64,000 bases of DNA. It comes from Dehalococcoidia bacterium (GTDB lineage Bacteria; Chloroflexota; Dehalococcoidia; E44-bin15). Numbering within the stretch: the stretch's first letter is position 1; each line of letters begins with the position of its first letter. The DNA lies in assembly GCA_041649635.1 (NCBI GenBank), contig JBAZMV010000001.1, forward strand, positions 620,001-684,000. Reading direction: 5' to 3'. Shown in pieces: positions 8,984 through 16,338 of this stretch. The notes under the pieces are model-generated. The model made no database searches. It saw only the letters and a program-made list of their open reading frames with translations, and was not told the origin of the DNA. The position numbers were made by a program, and so were the translations under genes.

Positions 8984-9310
8984 TCAACAGAACTCTACTC
9001 CATCAGAGTCATCATCCGTTGAGAACAGCTTAACGAAATCACCGTCAAAATCCTCCAGAAAATCACGGAGGCTGAGAACATCGGCCGATTCTATGGTCTC
9101 AATCTCATGCAATCTGGTCAGGTCATCGGCGGAGAAATCGCTTATCAGCTTGGCGGTCTGCCCTTTCTCCAGTATCGCCGTGACAAGGCCTTCGTTTTCA
9201 CACACGGGACAGTAAACACTGAGGAACCATAGATCGCTGTGACGACCGAGGACCTGTACGTTATCTCCCTCGTACAGCGCGCCGCAGACACTGCAGGTTA
9301 CGGCGCTCAT
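8984..9310 (-). CDS. Zinc-ribbon protein of unknown function
   Basis: About 108 residues. The N-terminal half has two CXXC pairs (CSVCG and CPVCE, about 30 residues apart) that should hold one zinc ion, and the C-terminal half is acidic (DLTRLHEIETIESADVLSLRDFL, given here as two helices ending FLEDFDG). Starting at ATG 9310 places an AAGG site at a sensible distance; an upstream ATG at 9337 adds nine residues. It lies 50 bases after the bifunctional-nuclease gene on the same strand. The family is not recognised by me and no enzymatic role can be stated. Confidence 0.65.
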   Translation of the reverse strand: MSAVTCSVCGALYEGDNVQVLGRHSDLWFLSVYCPVCENEGLVTAILEKGQTAKLISDFSADDLTRLHEIETIESADVLSLRDFLEDFDGDFVKLFSTDDDSDGVEFC

Positions 9311-9360
9311 GATGTGCCTTATGAAATGCTCATGCATCGCTTAATAACTCGAATACTGGA

Positions 9361-9870
9361 TCAGGATTTCTCAAGATCGTCAAGATTTAAAGTGTCGATG
9401 ATATCCTTGAACGGTGCCAGCTTCCGCAACTCGTCCTCGCTCAGGTCGGCCGCCTCCTGGCCTTCTTTAGCCGAAAGCACAATGCCGGCGGTATCCAGCA
9501 CTGCGTCATCGACAAAAATAGGTACTTCAACCCTGACGGCCAGGGCGATGGCGTCACTGGGTCGGGCGTCTATCTGTATGCTTTTGCCGTCGACCACGAG
9601 GTTGATGTTAGCGAAGAATGTATCGTTGCGCAGAGCGGTCACAATAATCGATTCAACCCTTGATCCCAGGCAATCGATTACGGAGCGCAGCAGGTCGTGG
9701 GTCAGCGGACGCGGCATCTCGCCACCCTGTATTCCTATCATTATGGACTCGGCCTCCGATATGCCGATCCAGATGGGAAGATGTCTGTCCCCGTCTTTTT
9801 CCTTTAATATCACCACGCGCTGGGTGCTCATCAAGCCCATGCGAATGCTGGCAACTTGCATCTCGATCAT
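9361..9870 (-). CDS. Bifunctional nuclease family protein (DUF151)
   Basis: The 169-residue protein matches the DUF151/BFN family: an N-terminal strand pattern with RVVILKEKDGDRHLPIWIG, then SEAESIMIGIQG, the core FFANINLVVDGKSIQIDARP and DAIALAVRVEVPIFVDD. The plant founding member has DNase and RNase activity; bacterial members are largely uncharacterised. A GGGAGG site at 9877-9882 supports the ATG start. It is upstream of the zinc-ribbon gene on the same strand. Confidence 0.88.
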   Translation of the reverse strand: MIEMQVASIRMGLMSTQRVVILKEKDGDRHLPIWIGISEAESIMIGIQGGEMPRPLTHDLLRSVIDCLGSRVESIIVTALRNDTFFANINLVVDGKSIQIDARPSDAIALAVRVEVPIFVDDAVLDTAGIVLSAKEGQEAADLSEDELRKLAPFKDIIDTLNLDDLEKS

Positions 9871-9999
9871 TGAGAGCCTCCCGTACAGGCCATACAGCCT
9901 ACGCTAATTTTAACCTTGCCCCCCATCCGTGTCAATGTGAAAACGCCTGAGCTGACGAAGCCGACGAACCTAATCGTTCAACTTCCTGACTCGAACAAA

Positions 10000-10734
10000 T
10001 CAGCTTTGATCGAGTAACCTCCCCACCTCCTCCACGCTTAGCTCCCGTACACAACCCTCCCCCAACTCCCCCAGCGCGACGCTCCCCTCCCGTACGCGCT
10101 TCAGCGCTATCACGCGATAGCCCAGCGAGGCGAACATGCGCCGCACCTGCCGCTTGCGTCCTTCATGGAGCGTTATGCTGTAATTGAACGGCGGCGTGGA
10201 TTTGATCGATCTCACCACAGCCCCACGCGTCATGCCGTCCTCAAGTTCGATACCTTTCTCCAATGCACGCACCTCGTGCGGTTTCAGAATCGCGCCGATC
10301 TGCAGCAGATACTCTTTTTCTTTTTCGAACTTGGGATGGGTAAGGCGATAAGTGAACTCGCCGTCGTTGGTCATCAGAAGCAAACCTGTGCTGTCCTTAT
10401 CCAGGCGTCCCACCGGGTGCAGTCCGAGACGGCGATACTTCACGGGAAGAATGTCGATAACGGTTTTACGTCCGCGCTCATCGCGCACGGTCGAGAGGAC
10501 ACCGGCAGGCTTGTTAAGCATCAAGTAAATAAGTTGCCTCGATTTTATGTCAACTTTTTGTCCATCGACCGTTATTCGATCGTTATCGATATCGACCGCA
10601 TGCCGCAGGTCGGATACGACGGCGCCGTTTACCCGCACCGAGCCCCGCATAATGGCATCGGCCATGCGCCGGCGGGGACCGGCGCCCGCCTCGGTCAGGG
10701 CTTTGAGTAACGATATAGAGGATGTTTCTTTCAT
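10000..10734 (-). CDS. rluB: 23S rRNA pseudouridine synthase, RluB/RsuA family
   Basis: The 244-residue enzyme isomerises uridine to pseudouridine in ribosomal RNA. An S4-like RNA-binding domain occupies about residues 8-65 (GPRRRMADAIMRGSVRVNG), and the catalytic domain carries the signature GRLDKDSTGLLL with the essential Asp, plus LHEGRKRQVRRMFASLGY near the C-terminus. Length and motifs fit the RluB/RluE/RluF/RsuA group; which site in rRNA is modified cannot be told. No clear Shine-Dalgarno site is seen ahead of the ATG. Confidence 0.88.
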   Translation of the reverse strand: MKETSSISLLKALTEAGAGPRRRMADAIMRGSVRVNGAVVSDLRHAVDIDNDRITVDGQKVDIKSRQLIYLMLNKPAGVLSTVRDERGRKTVIDILPVKYRRLGLHPVGRLDKDSTGLLLMTNDGEFTYRLTHPKFEKEKEYLLQIGAILKPHEVRALEKGIELEDGMTRGAVVRSIKSTPPFNYSITLHEGRKRQVRRMFASLGYRVIALKRVREGSVALGELGEGCVRELSVEEVGRLLDQS

Positions 10735-10883
10735 TTACAGATTATCTCCGAGATTGCTTCCAGTATATACCCTGCGCATCGGCTCAGCCATATATTTTAA
10801 TCAACCCCCTGCTATATTCCGGTCATAGTGTAGGGGGCATTACCCCTAAGGCAGTATGTGCCGTTGTGCGATATCGGCATTAT

Positions 10884-10935
10884 GTAGGAGCGCGGTTTTC
10901 GCGCCTTTATTCGGGCAGGAAGACCCTGCCCTTAC
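10884..10935. repeat. REP-like hairpin pair
   Basis: GTAGGAGCGCGGTTTTCGCGCC (10884-10905) is a hairpin with the GTAG foot typical of REP sequences. It is followed by a second hairpin built from GGGCAGG and CCTGCCC that ends in CTTAC, the foot in reverse orientation. The 10735-11058 gap otherwise holds a weak palindrome around 10832-10850 and no gene that I can support. Confidence 0.6.
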
Positions 10936-11058
10936 TCTTATACAACCATATTTGATTAATGACCGATTTCCTGCTACAATCTCACAATACAAAGTTGCTT
11001 AAGTTCCGGTAAGACGGTATCATTATTGAGCAGATTTTGTTAAGGAAGGGTATCGGCG

Positions 11059-11277
11059 ATGAGAAAGTTTTTTGTCAAAGTACTGATGCAGGTCATGTTC
11101 AAAACCCTGCCACTAATCAAGTACTATCCTTTCAAATGGTTTTCCCCGGTTATAAATAAATCGGTTAACTGGTACATGCAGAAGCGGTTCCCGGTACCAA
11201 AGCAAACGACACAGCCGGCAGCCCCGGCTCAGCCGGCAACGCAGACCCCACCCGCCGCAGAAGAGCCCAAGGCTTAG
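11059..11277 (+). CDS. Small basic protein with Pro/Ala-rich tail
   Basis: A 72-residue protein with a good AAGGAAGG site before ATG 11059. The first 45 residues are basic and hydrophobic (FVKVLMQVMFKTLPLIKYYPF), possibly membrane-associated; the last 25 are a low-complexity linker of Pro, Ala, Gln and Thr. I do not recognise a family. The ribosome binding site and an ordinary codon pattern are the only evidence that it is real. It stands alone between rluB (opposite strand) and the MoxR gene. Confidence 0.5.
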   Translation: MRKFFVKVLMQVMFKTLPLIKYYPFKWFSPVINKSVNWYMQKRFPVPKQTTQPAAPAQPATQTPPAAEEPKA

Positions 11278-11441
11278 AACAATCCGTCAACGCCCTTCGA
11301 TTGTCGAAGCCCAACCGGCGCGGTTCCCCACCTGCAATCACTCTCGACTAACACATCACTTCAACTCTCCTCTGTTGCCCCATGCCCGCTTAATACATTA
11401 TTATTAATAAGGGAATTGTTAGCGGAAGATACATTCACATC

Positions 11442-11582
11442 CGTCATTGCGAGGAGTCCTTCCATATACCGCAATATCATGGAATGACGACGTGGCAATC
11501 TCATTGTCAGCACAACTGTAAATAGCTAGAGATTGCTTCGTCCTTCCACATAGTTTGACCCGTGGAAGGGCTCGCAATGACA
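11442..11582. repeat. MITE-like element with TGTCATTGCGAG termini (copy 1)
   Basis: This 141-base stretch starts CGTCATTGCGAGG and ends CTCGCAATGACA, so its ends are inverted repeats. It contains TCCTTCCATAT and GGCAATCTC/GAGATTGCTTCG sub-palindromes found in the other copies. The rest of the 11278-11615 gap holds no supported gene. Its right end contributes in-frame ATG and GTG codons upstream of the MoxR gene that are probably not true starts. Confidence 0.75.
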
Positions 11583-11615
11583 AATGATATGGCAGCGCCG
11601 TCAGGAGGAAATATC

Positions 11616-12482
11616 TTGGTTAAAAGCAATAACGGATTCGATAAGTTCAGCGGGTCTGCGGACTACGTGACGTCCGAGCCGCTGAGGAATGTGGTGAACG
11701 TGTCCATCGCGCTGGGCAAGCCGCTGCTCATCAGGGGCGAGCCGGGCACGGGCAAGACGCTGCTGGCCCACAGCATCGCCAAGGGGCTGGGCAAGCGCCT
11801 CATCACGTGGAACATCAAGTCGACGACGAAGGCCCAGGAGGGGTTATACGTCTACGACACGGTGCAGCGCCTCAACGACAGCCGCTTCGGCGACAAGGAT
11901 GTGTCCAACATCAAGCAGTACATAAAGCTGGGCAAGCTGGGGCAGTCGTTCGCCGCAAAGGAGCAGGTGGTGCTGCTCATCGACGAGGTGGACAAGGCCG
12001 ATGTGGAATTTCCTAACGACCTGCTGAACGAGCTCGACGAGATGAGTTTCTACATACCGGAGACGGAGGAGACGGTAAAGGCCGTTCACCGCCCGATAAC
12101 GGTGATAACCAGCAATGCGGAGAAGGAGTTGCCGGATGCATTCCTGCGCCGCTGCATCTTCCACTACATAGAGTTCCCCGAACCGACTCTGATGGAGCAG
12201 ATAGTAAAAGTGCATTTCCCCGATCTTAAGGGCAAGCTGCTGGGCGAGGCCATGAAGACCTTCTACATGCTGCGCGAGATCGAGGATTTCAGGAAGAAGC
12301 CCTCCACCAGCGAGCTCATCGACTGGATACGCGTGCTCATCGCGGCCGGCGTGCCGCTCGATGACATCTCTAACGAGATACCGTTCATCGGCACGCTGCT
12401 CAAGAAGGAGACCGACTTCTACTACTTCACCAAGAGGTACATGACCAGGGTCGGCGAAAAGTACATGATGCGGAAGCGCTAG
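11616..12482 (+). CDS. MoxR-type AAA+ ATPase
   Basis: The protein has Walker A GEPGTGKTLLAHSIAKGLG, Walker B VVLLIDEVDKAD, and sensor region ITVITSNAEKELPDAFLRRC, followed by an all-helical lid; this is the MoxR group of AAA+ chaperone-like ATPases. The start is best placed at TTG 11616, seven bases after AGGAGG (11603-11608), giving 288 residues. Upstream in-frame GTG 11562 and ATG 11577 fall inside or at the edge of a dispersed repeat. It is followed two bases later by a VWA protein, the standard partner of MoxR proteins in assembling or activating metal or cofactor enzymes. Confidence 0.88.
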   Translation: MVKSNNGFDKFSGSADYVTSEPLRNVVNVSIALGKPLLIRGEPGTGKTLLAHSIAKGLGKRLITWNIKSTTKAQEGLYVYDTVQRLNDSRFGDKDVSNIKQYIKLGKLGQSFAAKEQVVLLIDEVDKADVEFPNDLLNELDEMSFYIPETEETVKAVHRPITVITSNAEKELPDAFLRRCIFHYIEFPEPTLMEQIVKVHFPDLKGKLLGEAMKTFYMLREIEDFRKKPSTSELIDWIRVLIAAGVPLDDISNEIPFIGTLLKKETDFYYFTKRYMTRVGEKYMMRKR

Positions 12483-12484
12483 CC

Positions 12485-13654
12485 ATGTTCACCTACTTTT
12501 TCTATCTCCTCAAGAGCAAGAAGATCCCCGTCTCCATGACCGAGTGGATGACCTTCATGCAGGCGCTCGATAAGGGCTGCGTGAAGACTCTGGACGATTT
12601 CTATTTCCTCTCGCGGGCGATACTGGTTAAAAGCGAGACCCACTTCGACGATTTCGACGTGGCCTTTCAGGAGTTCGCGCAGGGCATCGAGAACGCGCAG
12701 GACATATCGCAGCAGATATGGGACTGGCTGAACGACCCGCTGAACCGCCCGCTCTACGACGAGCTGCAGAAACAGATGTGCGAGCAGTACGACTTCGACG
12801 AGCTGATGAAGGAGCTGCAGAAGCGCCTGGAGGAACAGACGGAGCAGCACGACGGCGGCAGCCACTGGATCGGGCGCGGCGGCACCTCCCCCTTCGGCCA
12901 CTCCGGCTACCACCCCAACGGCATCCGCATCGGCGGCGAGTCGCGCGGCAGGCACGCAGTGCAGATAGCTGCGGAGCGGCGTTTCAGGAACTACCGCAGC
13001 GACATCACGCTGGACACGCGCCAGATGAAGATAGCACTGAAGCGCCTGCGCCAGCTGACGCGCACCGGCCCCGAGGACGAGCTGAACCTGGACAAGACCA
13101 TCGACGCCACGGCGAAAAATTACGGCGAGATCGAACTCATCTGGCAGCGCGCGCGCAAGAACACGGTCAAGGTGCTGCTGCTCATGGACGTAGGCGGCTC
13201 CATGGACCCGTTCTCACTGCTCTGCAGCCAGCTCTTCTCCGCGGCACACTCCAGCTCGCACTTCAGGGATTTCCAGTACTACTACTTCCACAACTGCATC
13301 TACGATAACGTTTACGACAACATCGAGAGGTACGAGGCGGTGAGCACCAACCACCTGCTGAACACGCTGACCCCCGACTACAAATTGATAATCGTGGGCG
13401 ACGCCCGCATGGCGCCGTGGGAGCTCTCTGAGAGAAACGGCGCGATAAACTACTACGAGCACAACGACGTCCCCGGTATCAACTGGCTCCAGCGCATCGC
13501 GGACCATTTCACCCATGCAGTGTGGCTGAACCCGGACAGCCCGCAGTACTGGGACAACTACACCGTAGAGATGATCGCCAGGGTATTCCCCATGTTCCCC
13601 CTGACGCTGGACGGCCTGGGCATGGCCGTGCAGAAGCTGGTGGTGAAACGGTAG
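12485..13654 (+). CDS. VWA domain protein (CoxE-like), partner of MoxR ATPase
   Basis: The 389-residue protein has an N-terminal helical region (residues 1-200, Glu-rich in the middle, then a Gly/His/Ser-rich stretch around GRGGTSPFGHSGYHPNG) and a C-terminal von Willebrand A domain. The metal ion-dependent adhesion site is DVGGSMD near residue 225, with a later GDARMAP segment. This is the CoxE-like architecture, typically encoded beside a MoxR ATPase. The stop codon TAG (13652-13654) is part of the GTAG foot of an adjoining REP hairpin. Confidence 0.85.
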   Translation: MFTYFFYLLKSKKIPVSMTEWMTFMQALDKGCVKTLDDFYFLSRAILVKSETHFDDFDVAFQEFAQGIENAQDISQQIWDWLNDPLNRPLYDELQKQMCEQYDFDELMKELQKRLEEQTEQHDGGSHWIGRGGTSPFGHSGYHPNGIRIGGESRGRHAVQIAAERRFRNYRSDITLDTRQMKIALKRLRQLTRTGPEDELNLDKTIDATAKNYGEIELIWQRARKNTVKVLLLMDVGGSMDPFSLLCSQLFSAAHSSSHFRDFQYYYFHNCIYDNVYDNIERYEAVSTNHLLNTLTPDYKLIIVGDARMAPWELSERNGAINYYEHNDVPGINWLQRIADHFTHAVWLNPDSPQYWDNYTVEMIARVFPMFPLTLDGLGMAVQKLVVKR

Positions 13655-13673
13655 GGGCGAGGTCATCTCGCCC
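13651..13673 (+). repeat. REP-like hairpin upstream of the RAYT remnant
   Basis: GTAGGGGCGAGGTCATCTCGCCC: a GTAG foot followed by a GGGCGAG/CTCGCCC-type stem. It overlaps the stop codon of the VWA gene and ends three bases before the transposase reading frame. Confidence 0.8.
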
Positions 13674-13675
13674 AC

Positions 13676-13996
13676 ATGACGATGGAACGCAACCGCAAAT
13701 CCGTCCGCATCAAAGATTACGATTATTCCCATGCGGGTGCGTATTTCGTGACCATTTGCACACAGAACAGGGAGTGTTTATTCGGCGATATAGCGGATGG
13801 GGAGATGGTATTGAACGACGCGGGGAAGATCGTCAACGAAGAATGGTTGAGAACAGCGAAATTACGGTTATGGGAGAATGTCGAAATCGATACGTATGCA
13901 ATCATGCCGAACCACATACATGGCATTATCGTTATCAATCATGGTAGGGGCGTATTGCAATACGCCTTTGTAAATCTGGCTTGGCGGCTGAATTAA
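13676..13996 (+). pseudogene. REP-associated tyrosine transposase (RAYT), C-terminally truncated
   Basis: The first 88 residues match the N-terminus of Y1 transposases of the RAYT group: RNRKSVRIKDYDYSHAGAYF, then VTICTQNRECLFG, and the HUH motif in MPNHIHGIIVI. The catalytic Tyr, which normally lies well downstream, is absent because the frame runs at 13944 into a REP hairpin, and the last 18 residues (GRGVLQYAFVNLAWRLN) are encoded by the hairpin and flanking DNA. It is therefore non-functional as a transposase. RAYTs recognise REP hairpins with a GTAG foot, and this remnant is flanked by two. Confidence 0.85.
13944..13966 (+). repeat. REP-like hairpin disrupting the RAYT frame
   Basis: GTAGGGGCGTATTGCAATACGCC: a GTAG foot and a perfect GGCGTATTGCAATACGCC-type palindrome (GCGTATT/AATACGC). 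It begins exactly where similarity to the transposase ends. Confidence 0.8.
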
Positions 13997-14011
13997 CAGT
14001 TGCGCCAAGCC
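13978..14011. terminator. Candidate terminator between convergent genes
   Basis: A nine-base stem GGCTTGGCG (13978-13986) and CGCCAAGCC (14003-14011) with a 16-base loop, followed on the plus strand by an AT-rich run. It lies between the plus-strand RAYT remnant and the end of the minus-strand secreted-protein gene, so it may stop transcription from either side. The U-tract is weak. Confidence 0.4.
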
Positions 14012-14045
14012 AACCTTTATATTTAATTCTTACTTCAACTTAAAA

Positions 14046-15050
14046 CTACTGGAAGCTCTGTACCGTAAATCCAGGTTCTCCATTTATAGTAGTCGGATTA
14101 TAGGCATAACCATATATGTGTGACGGACTTCCCATGATCATACGATACAAGTTCCAGTCGTTAAAATACGGGAACGAGTAGCTTGATCCGGTTGTGACTC
14201 TGAACTGACAACCCCAGAAGCTGGTTGAACCCCAAGGATTACATATCGGTAAACCTTCCTCAGATTCGTAGATATAATCTGCATTAGCATGTGTGCTCAA
14301 CAAATTGGAGTGAGTCAATTGCCTCGTAGTGTATGTTCCTTGAGTAACATCTATCCAAGTGTAATATCCAGTGCCTGAGGTACAGTCGTTGACTGAGACA
14401 TAAATTGTGTCACCCGGATATATATTAAAGTATCTTATCCAACGAGGTGCTATGTTGCCAACACTAGCAAAACAGTAGAATAGGCAATAATTCGACTGCC
14501 ATCCAGTTTGTTTGTATAGGTTCGTGCTACAAGCAAAACCAGCTTGATCCATAAAGACGATATAATTATCATCTAACCCAACCCAGAAGCAGGCAGCTCC
14601 ATCATTAGTAGGAACATTATATGGGACCTGGATGTAACTCCATACTATTCCTGGATAAGTAACTGGTTGTTGACCACCAACAAGGTTCAAAGATGGACTG
14701 GCACGAAATCCAGTCCACCTGGGTTTACTATAACTATTAGTAATCGTTCCAAAACCAACGCTTGGGTCGTTACCAATTACATCAGCACCTTTGACATATG
14801 TCTTGGCATGAGACATCACGTTATTCCATTCCCTTAAATCGGCGGGATTTGTTGGTCTTGGCGGAAGGCCATATTTTGCAAGATCTGCATCAGAAGCTGT
14901 TAGAGGAATAAACCCATCTGGTGGCTGTGGTAAATCTACAACAGTTCCCAGTGGTACAGTCATAGGAGAAGCAGCGGACACAGGCAGTGAAACTGCAAGA
15001 GATGCTATTAGCATAGCCACAACCGGAAGTAACCAAAAGACCTTCTTCAT
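14046..15050 (-). CDS. Secreted protein resembling peptidase family G1 (eqolisin-like)
   Basis: The 334-residue protein has a signal peptide (MKKVFWLLPVVAMLIASLAV, cleavage near VSA-AS). After a spacer come strands typical of the G1 beta-sandwich: PRWTGF, WSYIQVPYNVP, CFWVGLDD, FMDQAGFACS, FNIYPGDTIYVSVN, YYTWIDVTQG and ADYIYESEEG. In G1 peptidases a Gln in the VG.D...Q.G strand and a Glu in the AEWI.E strand are catalytic; MDQAG and YIYES occupy comparable places, but alignment is needed. Base composition is AT-rich relative to the neighbours. It is 36 bases downstream of a lipoprotein gene and probably co-transcribed. Confidence 0.55.
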   Translation of the reverse strand: MKKVFWLLPVVAMLIASLAVSLPVSAASPMTVPLGTVVDLPQPPDGFIPLTASDADLAKYGLPPRPTNPADLREWNNVMSHAKTYVKGADVIGNDPSVGFGTITNSYSKPRWTGFRASPSLNLVGGQQPVTYPGIVWSYIQVPYNVPTNDGAACFWVGLDDNYIVFMDQAGFACSTNLYKQTGWQSNYCLFYCFASVGNIAPRWIRYFNIYPGDTIYVSVNDCTSGTGYYTWIDVTQGTYTTRQLTHSNLLSTHANADYIYESEEGLPICNPWGSTSFWGCQFRVTTGSSYSFPYFNDWNLYRMIMGSPSHIYGYAYNPTTINGEPGFTVQSFQ

Positions 15051-15086
15051 TTTTTCGCCCTCCTTTTTGTTTTAACACTTACATTT

Positions 15087-16016
15087 CTACTGATTTGTGC
15101 TAAAGTCCATTTGACTATAAAAATATCGATAAATTTTGCAAAATTCGCACGTGGATTCAGTACATGCCGCACTCATATTCTGTTGCTCGTTACCACCACC
15201 GATTCCACCGCCAAAATCTGCTAAGGTCAAATGCTCTGGTAATACCTCAAAGGTAGCGCTAATATTGACTCTGACCACTTGATAGGTGCTCTTATCTATC
15301 CACACAGTAAGCGGACTACCGGTACATGAGATATTGTAAATGTCCTTCTGTCTGGCAATTGTATCAGTATGAAACCATGTGACATGTAAATCACCGAATG
15401 GTTGCGGTTGCTCCTGCGAATAAACCCAGTTGATCAAGTCTTCCTTAGATGGAACCATATTTATGGTGTAGCATTCGATATCATCGATAGTTTCATCGGC
15501 TAGAAAAATAACTTGTGTGCCATTTTCAATCAAGTGGATCGCCTGAGGATATTGATCACTGGGTACCCACCTATCATACGAACCATTTAAAGTAATGACT
15601 GGACTTCCATCGATTTGCCAGTCACCCTCGCTCTGAGTTGCAGACCACTCTCCATTGGCAGCAGTCAAATTGAATACTGTGGCAATAAAACCACTTGGAT
15701 AGCTCTCATTAACCGTGATTTCTTTTGTACCACTGCTACCGGTAATTTCTGTACTATTCAACAGTATTACAGTACTATCATTAACATCTCCCATATTGTG
15801 ACATAAGAGAAGCCCATCTACATATTTCACACATATACTCATATGACACAAAGAAATGTTAGCCATAGCAGATACGGATTTTGATATGATTTCCTGAGCA
15901 ACAGGATTAGAGGTAAGGGTAGGAGTAGGTGTAGGTGTAAGTTGAGATGTAGAGCCATTGCTACATCCAGAGATAATCACAGCCATTAACAATATTGGGA
16001 TTAATAACCTTTTCAT
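15087..16016 (-). CDS. Lipoprotein, possibly LppX/LolA-like
   Basis: The 309-residue protein begins MKRLLIPILLMAVIISGCSN with a clear lipobox (ISGC), so it is predicted to be lipid-anchored, followed by a Thr-Pro linker. The segment AQEIISKSVSAMANISLCHM and the many short beta strands afterwards, including VWIDKSTYQVVRV, resemble LppX/LolA-like lipid-binding lipoproteins, but this is a weak similarity. It precedes the G1-like gene in an AT-rich two-gene unit with its own candidate promoter. The tail has a few Cys (CTESTCEFC). Confidence 0.6.
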   Translation of the reverse strand: MKRLLIPILLMAVIISGCSNGSTSQLTPTPTPTLTSNPVAQEIISKSVSAMANISLCHMSICVKYVDGLLLCHNMGDVNDSTVILLNSTEITGSSGTKEITVNESYPSGFIATVFNLTAANGEWSATQSEGDWQIDGSPVITLNGSYDRWVPSDQYPQAIHLIENGTQVIFLADETIDDIECYTINMVPSKEDLINWVYSQEQPQPFGDLHVTWFHTDTIARQKDIYNISCTGSPLTVWIDKSTYQVVRVNISATFEVLPEHLTLADFGGGIGGGNEQQNMSAACTESTCEFCKIYRYFYSQMDFSTNQ

Positions 16017-16073
16017 TTTTACCTTTTTTCAAACATACCCTATTGTGTCAATTTTATATAGATAGGTGTCAAC

Positions 16074-16102
16074 ATACTATACCAATAAAAGGTGTTTGTC
16101 AA
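16074..16102 (-). promoter_or_regulatory. Candidate promoter for the lipoprotein gene
   Basis: On the minus strand TTGACA (16102-16097) and TAGTAT (16079-16074) are 17 bases apart. A second TTGACA occurs just downstream without a good -10 partner. The rest of the 16103-16308 gap shows no supported gene. Confidence 0.5.
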
Positions 16103-16308
16103 GCTGACTTGCCCCTAGTAGCTGTACCACTTACAGAGTTAATGTGACGAGCATCTTAGCTTCAGGCACTGGATGTAAAACTAATTACCCCGCTTATCAA
16201 GGTATGTGGCTATAATCATTGTTAATCATGAATTCGCCGCAGATTCATTCGTGAAAAAACACTTCGGTGCCCCCAAGGAGATATTGAAACTTGAAGCACT
16301 ACCAACCT

Positions 16309-16338
16309 CGTACGGACACGGCGCGCCGTGCACCTATC
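16309..16338. repeat. REP-like hairpin, CG-rich variant
   Basis: CGTACGGACACGGCGCGCCGTGCACCTAT: core ACGGCGCGCCGT palindrome with an ATAGG foot on the minus strand. Nearly the same sequence follows the paralogous flavoprotein gene at 24873-24902. The TAG stop of the flavoprotein gene (16340-16338) abuts the foot. Confidence 0.6.
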
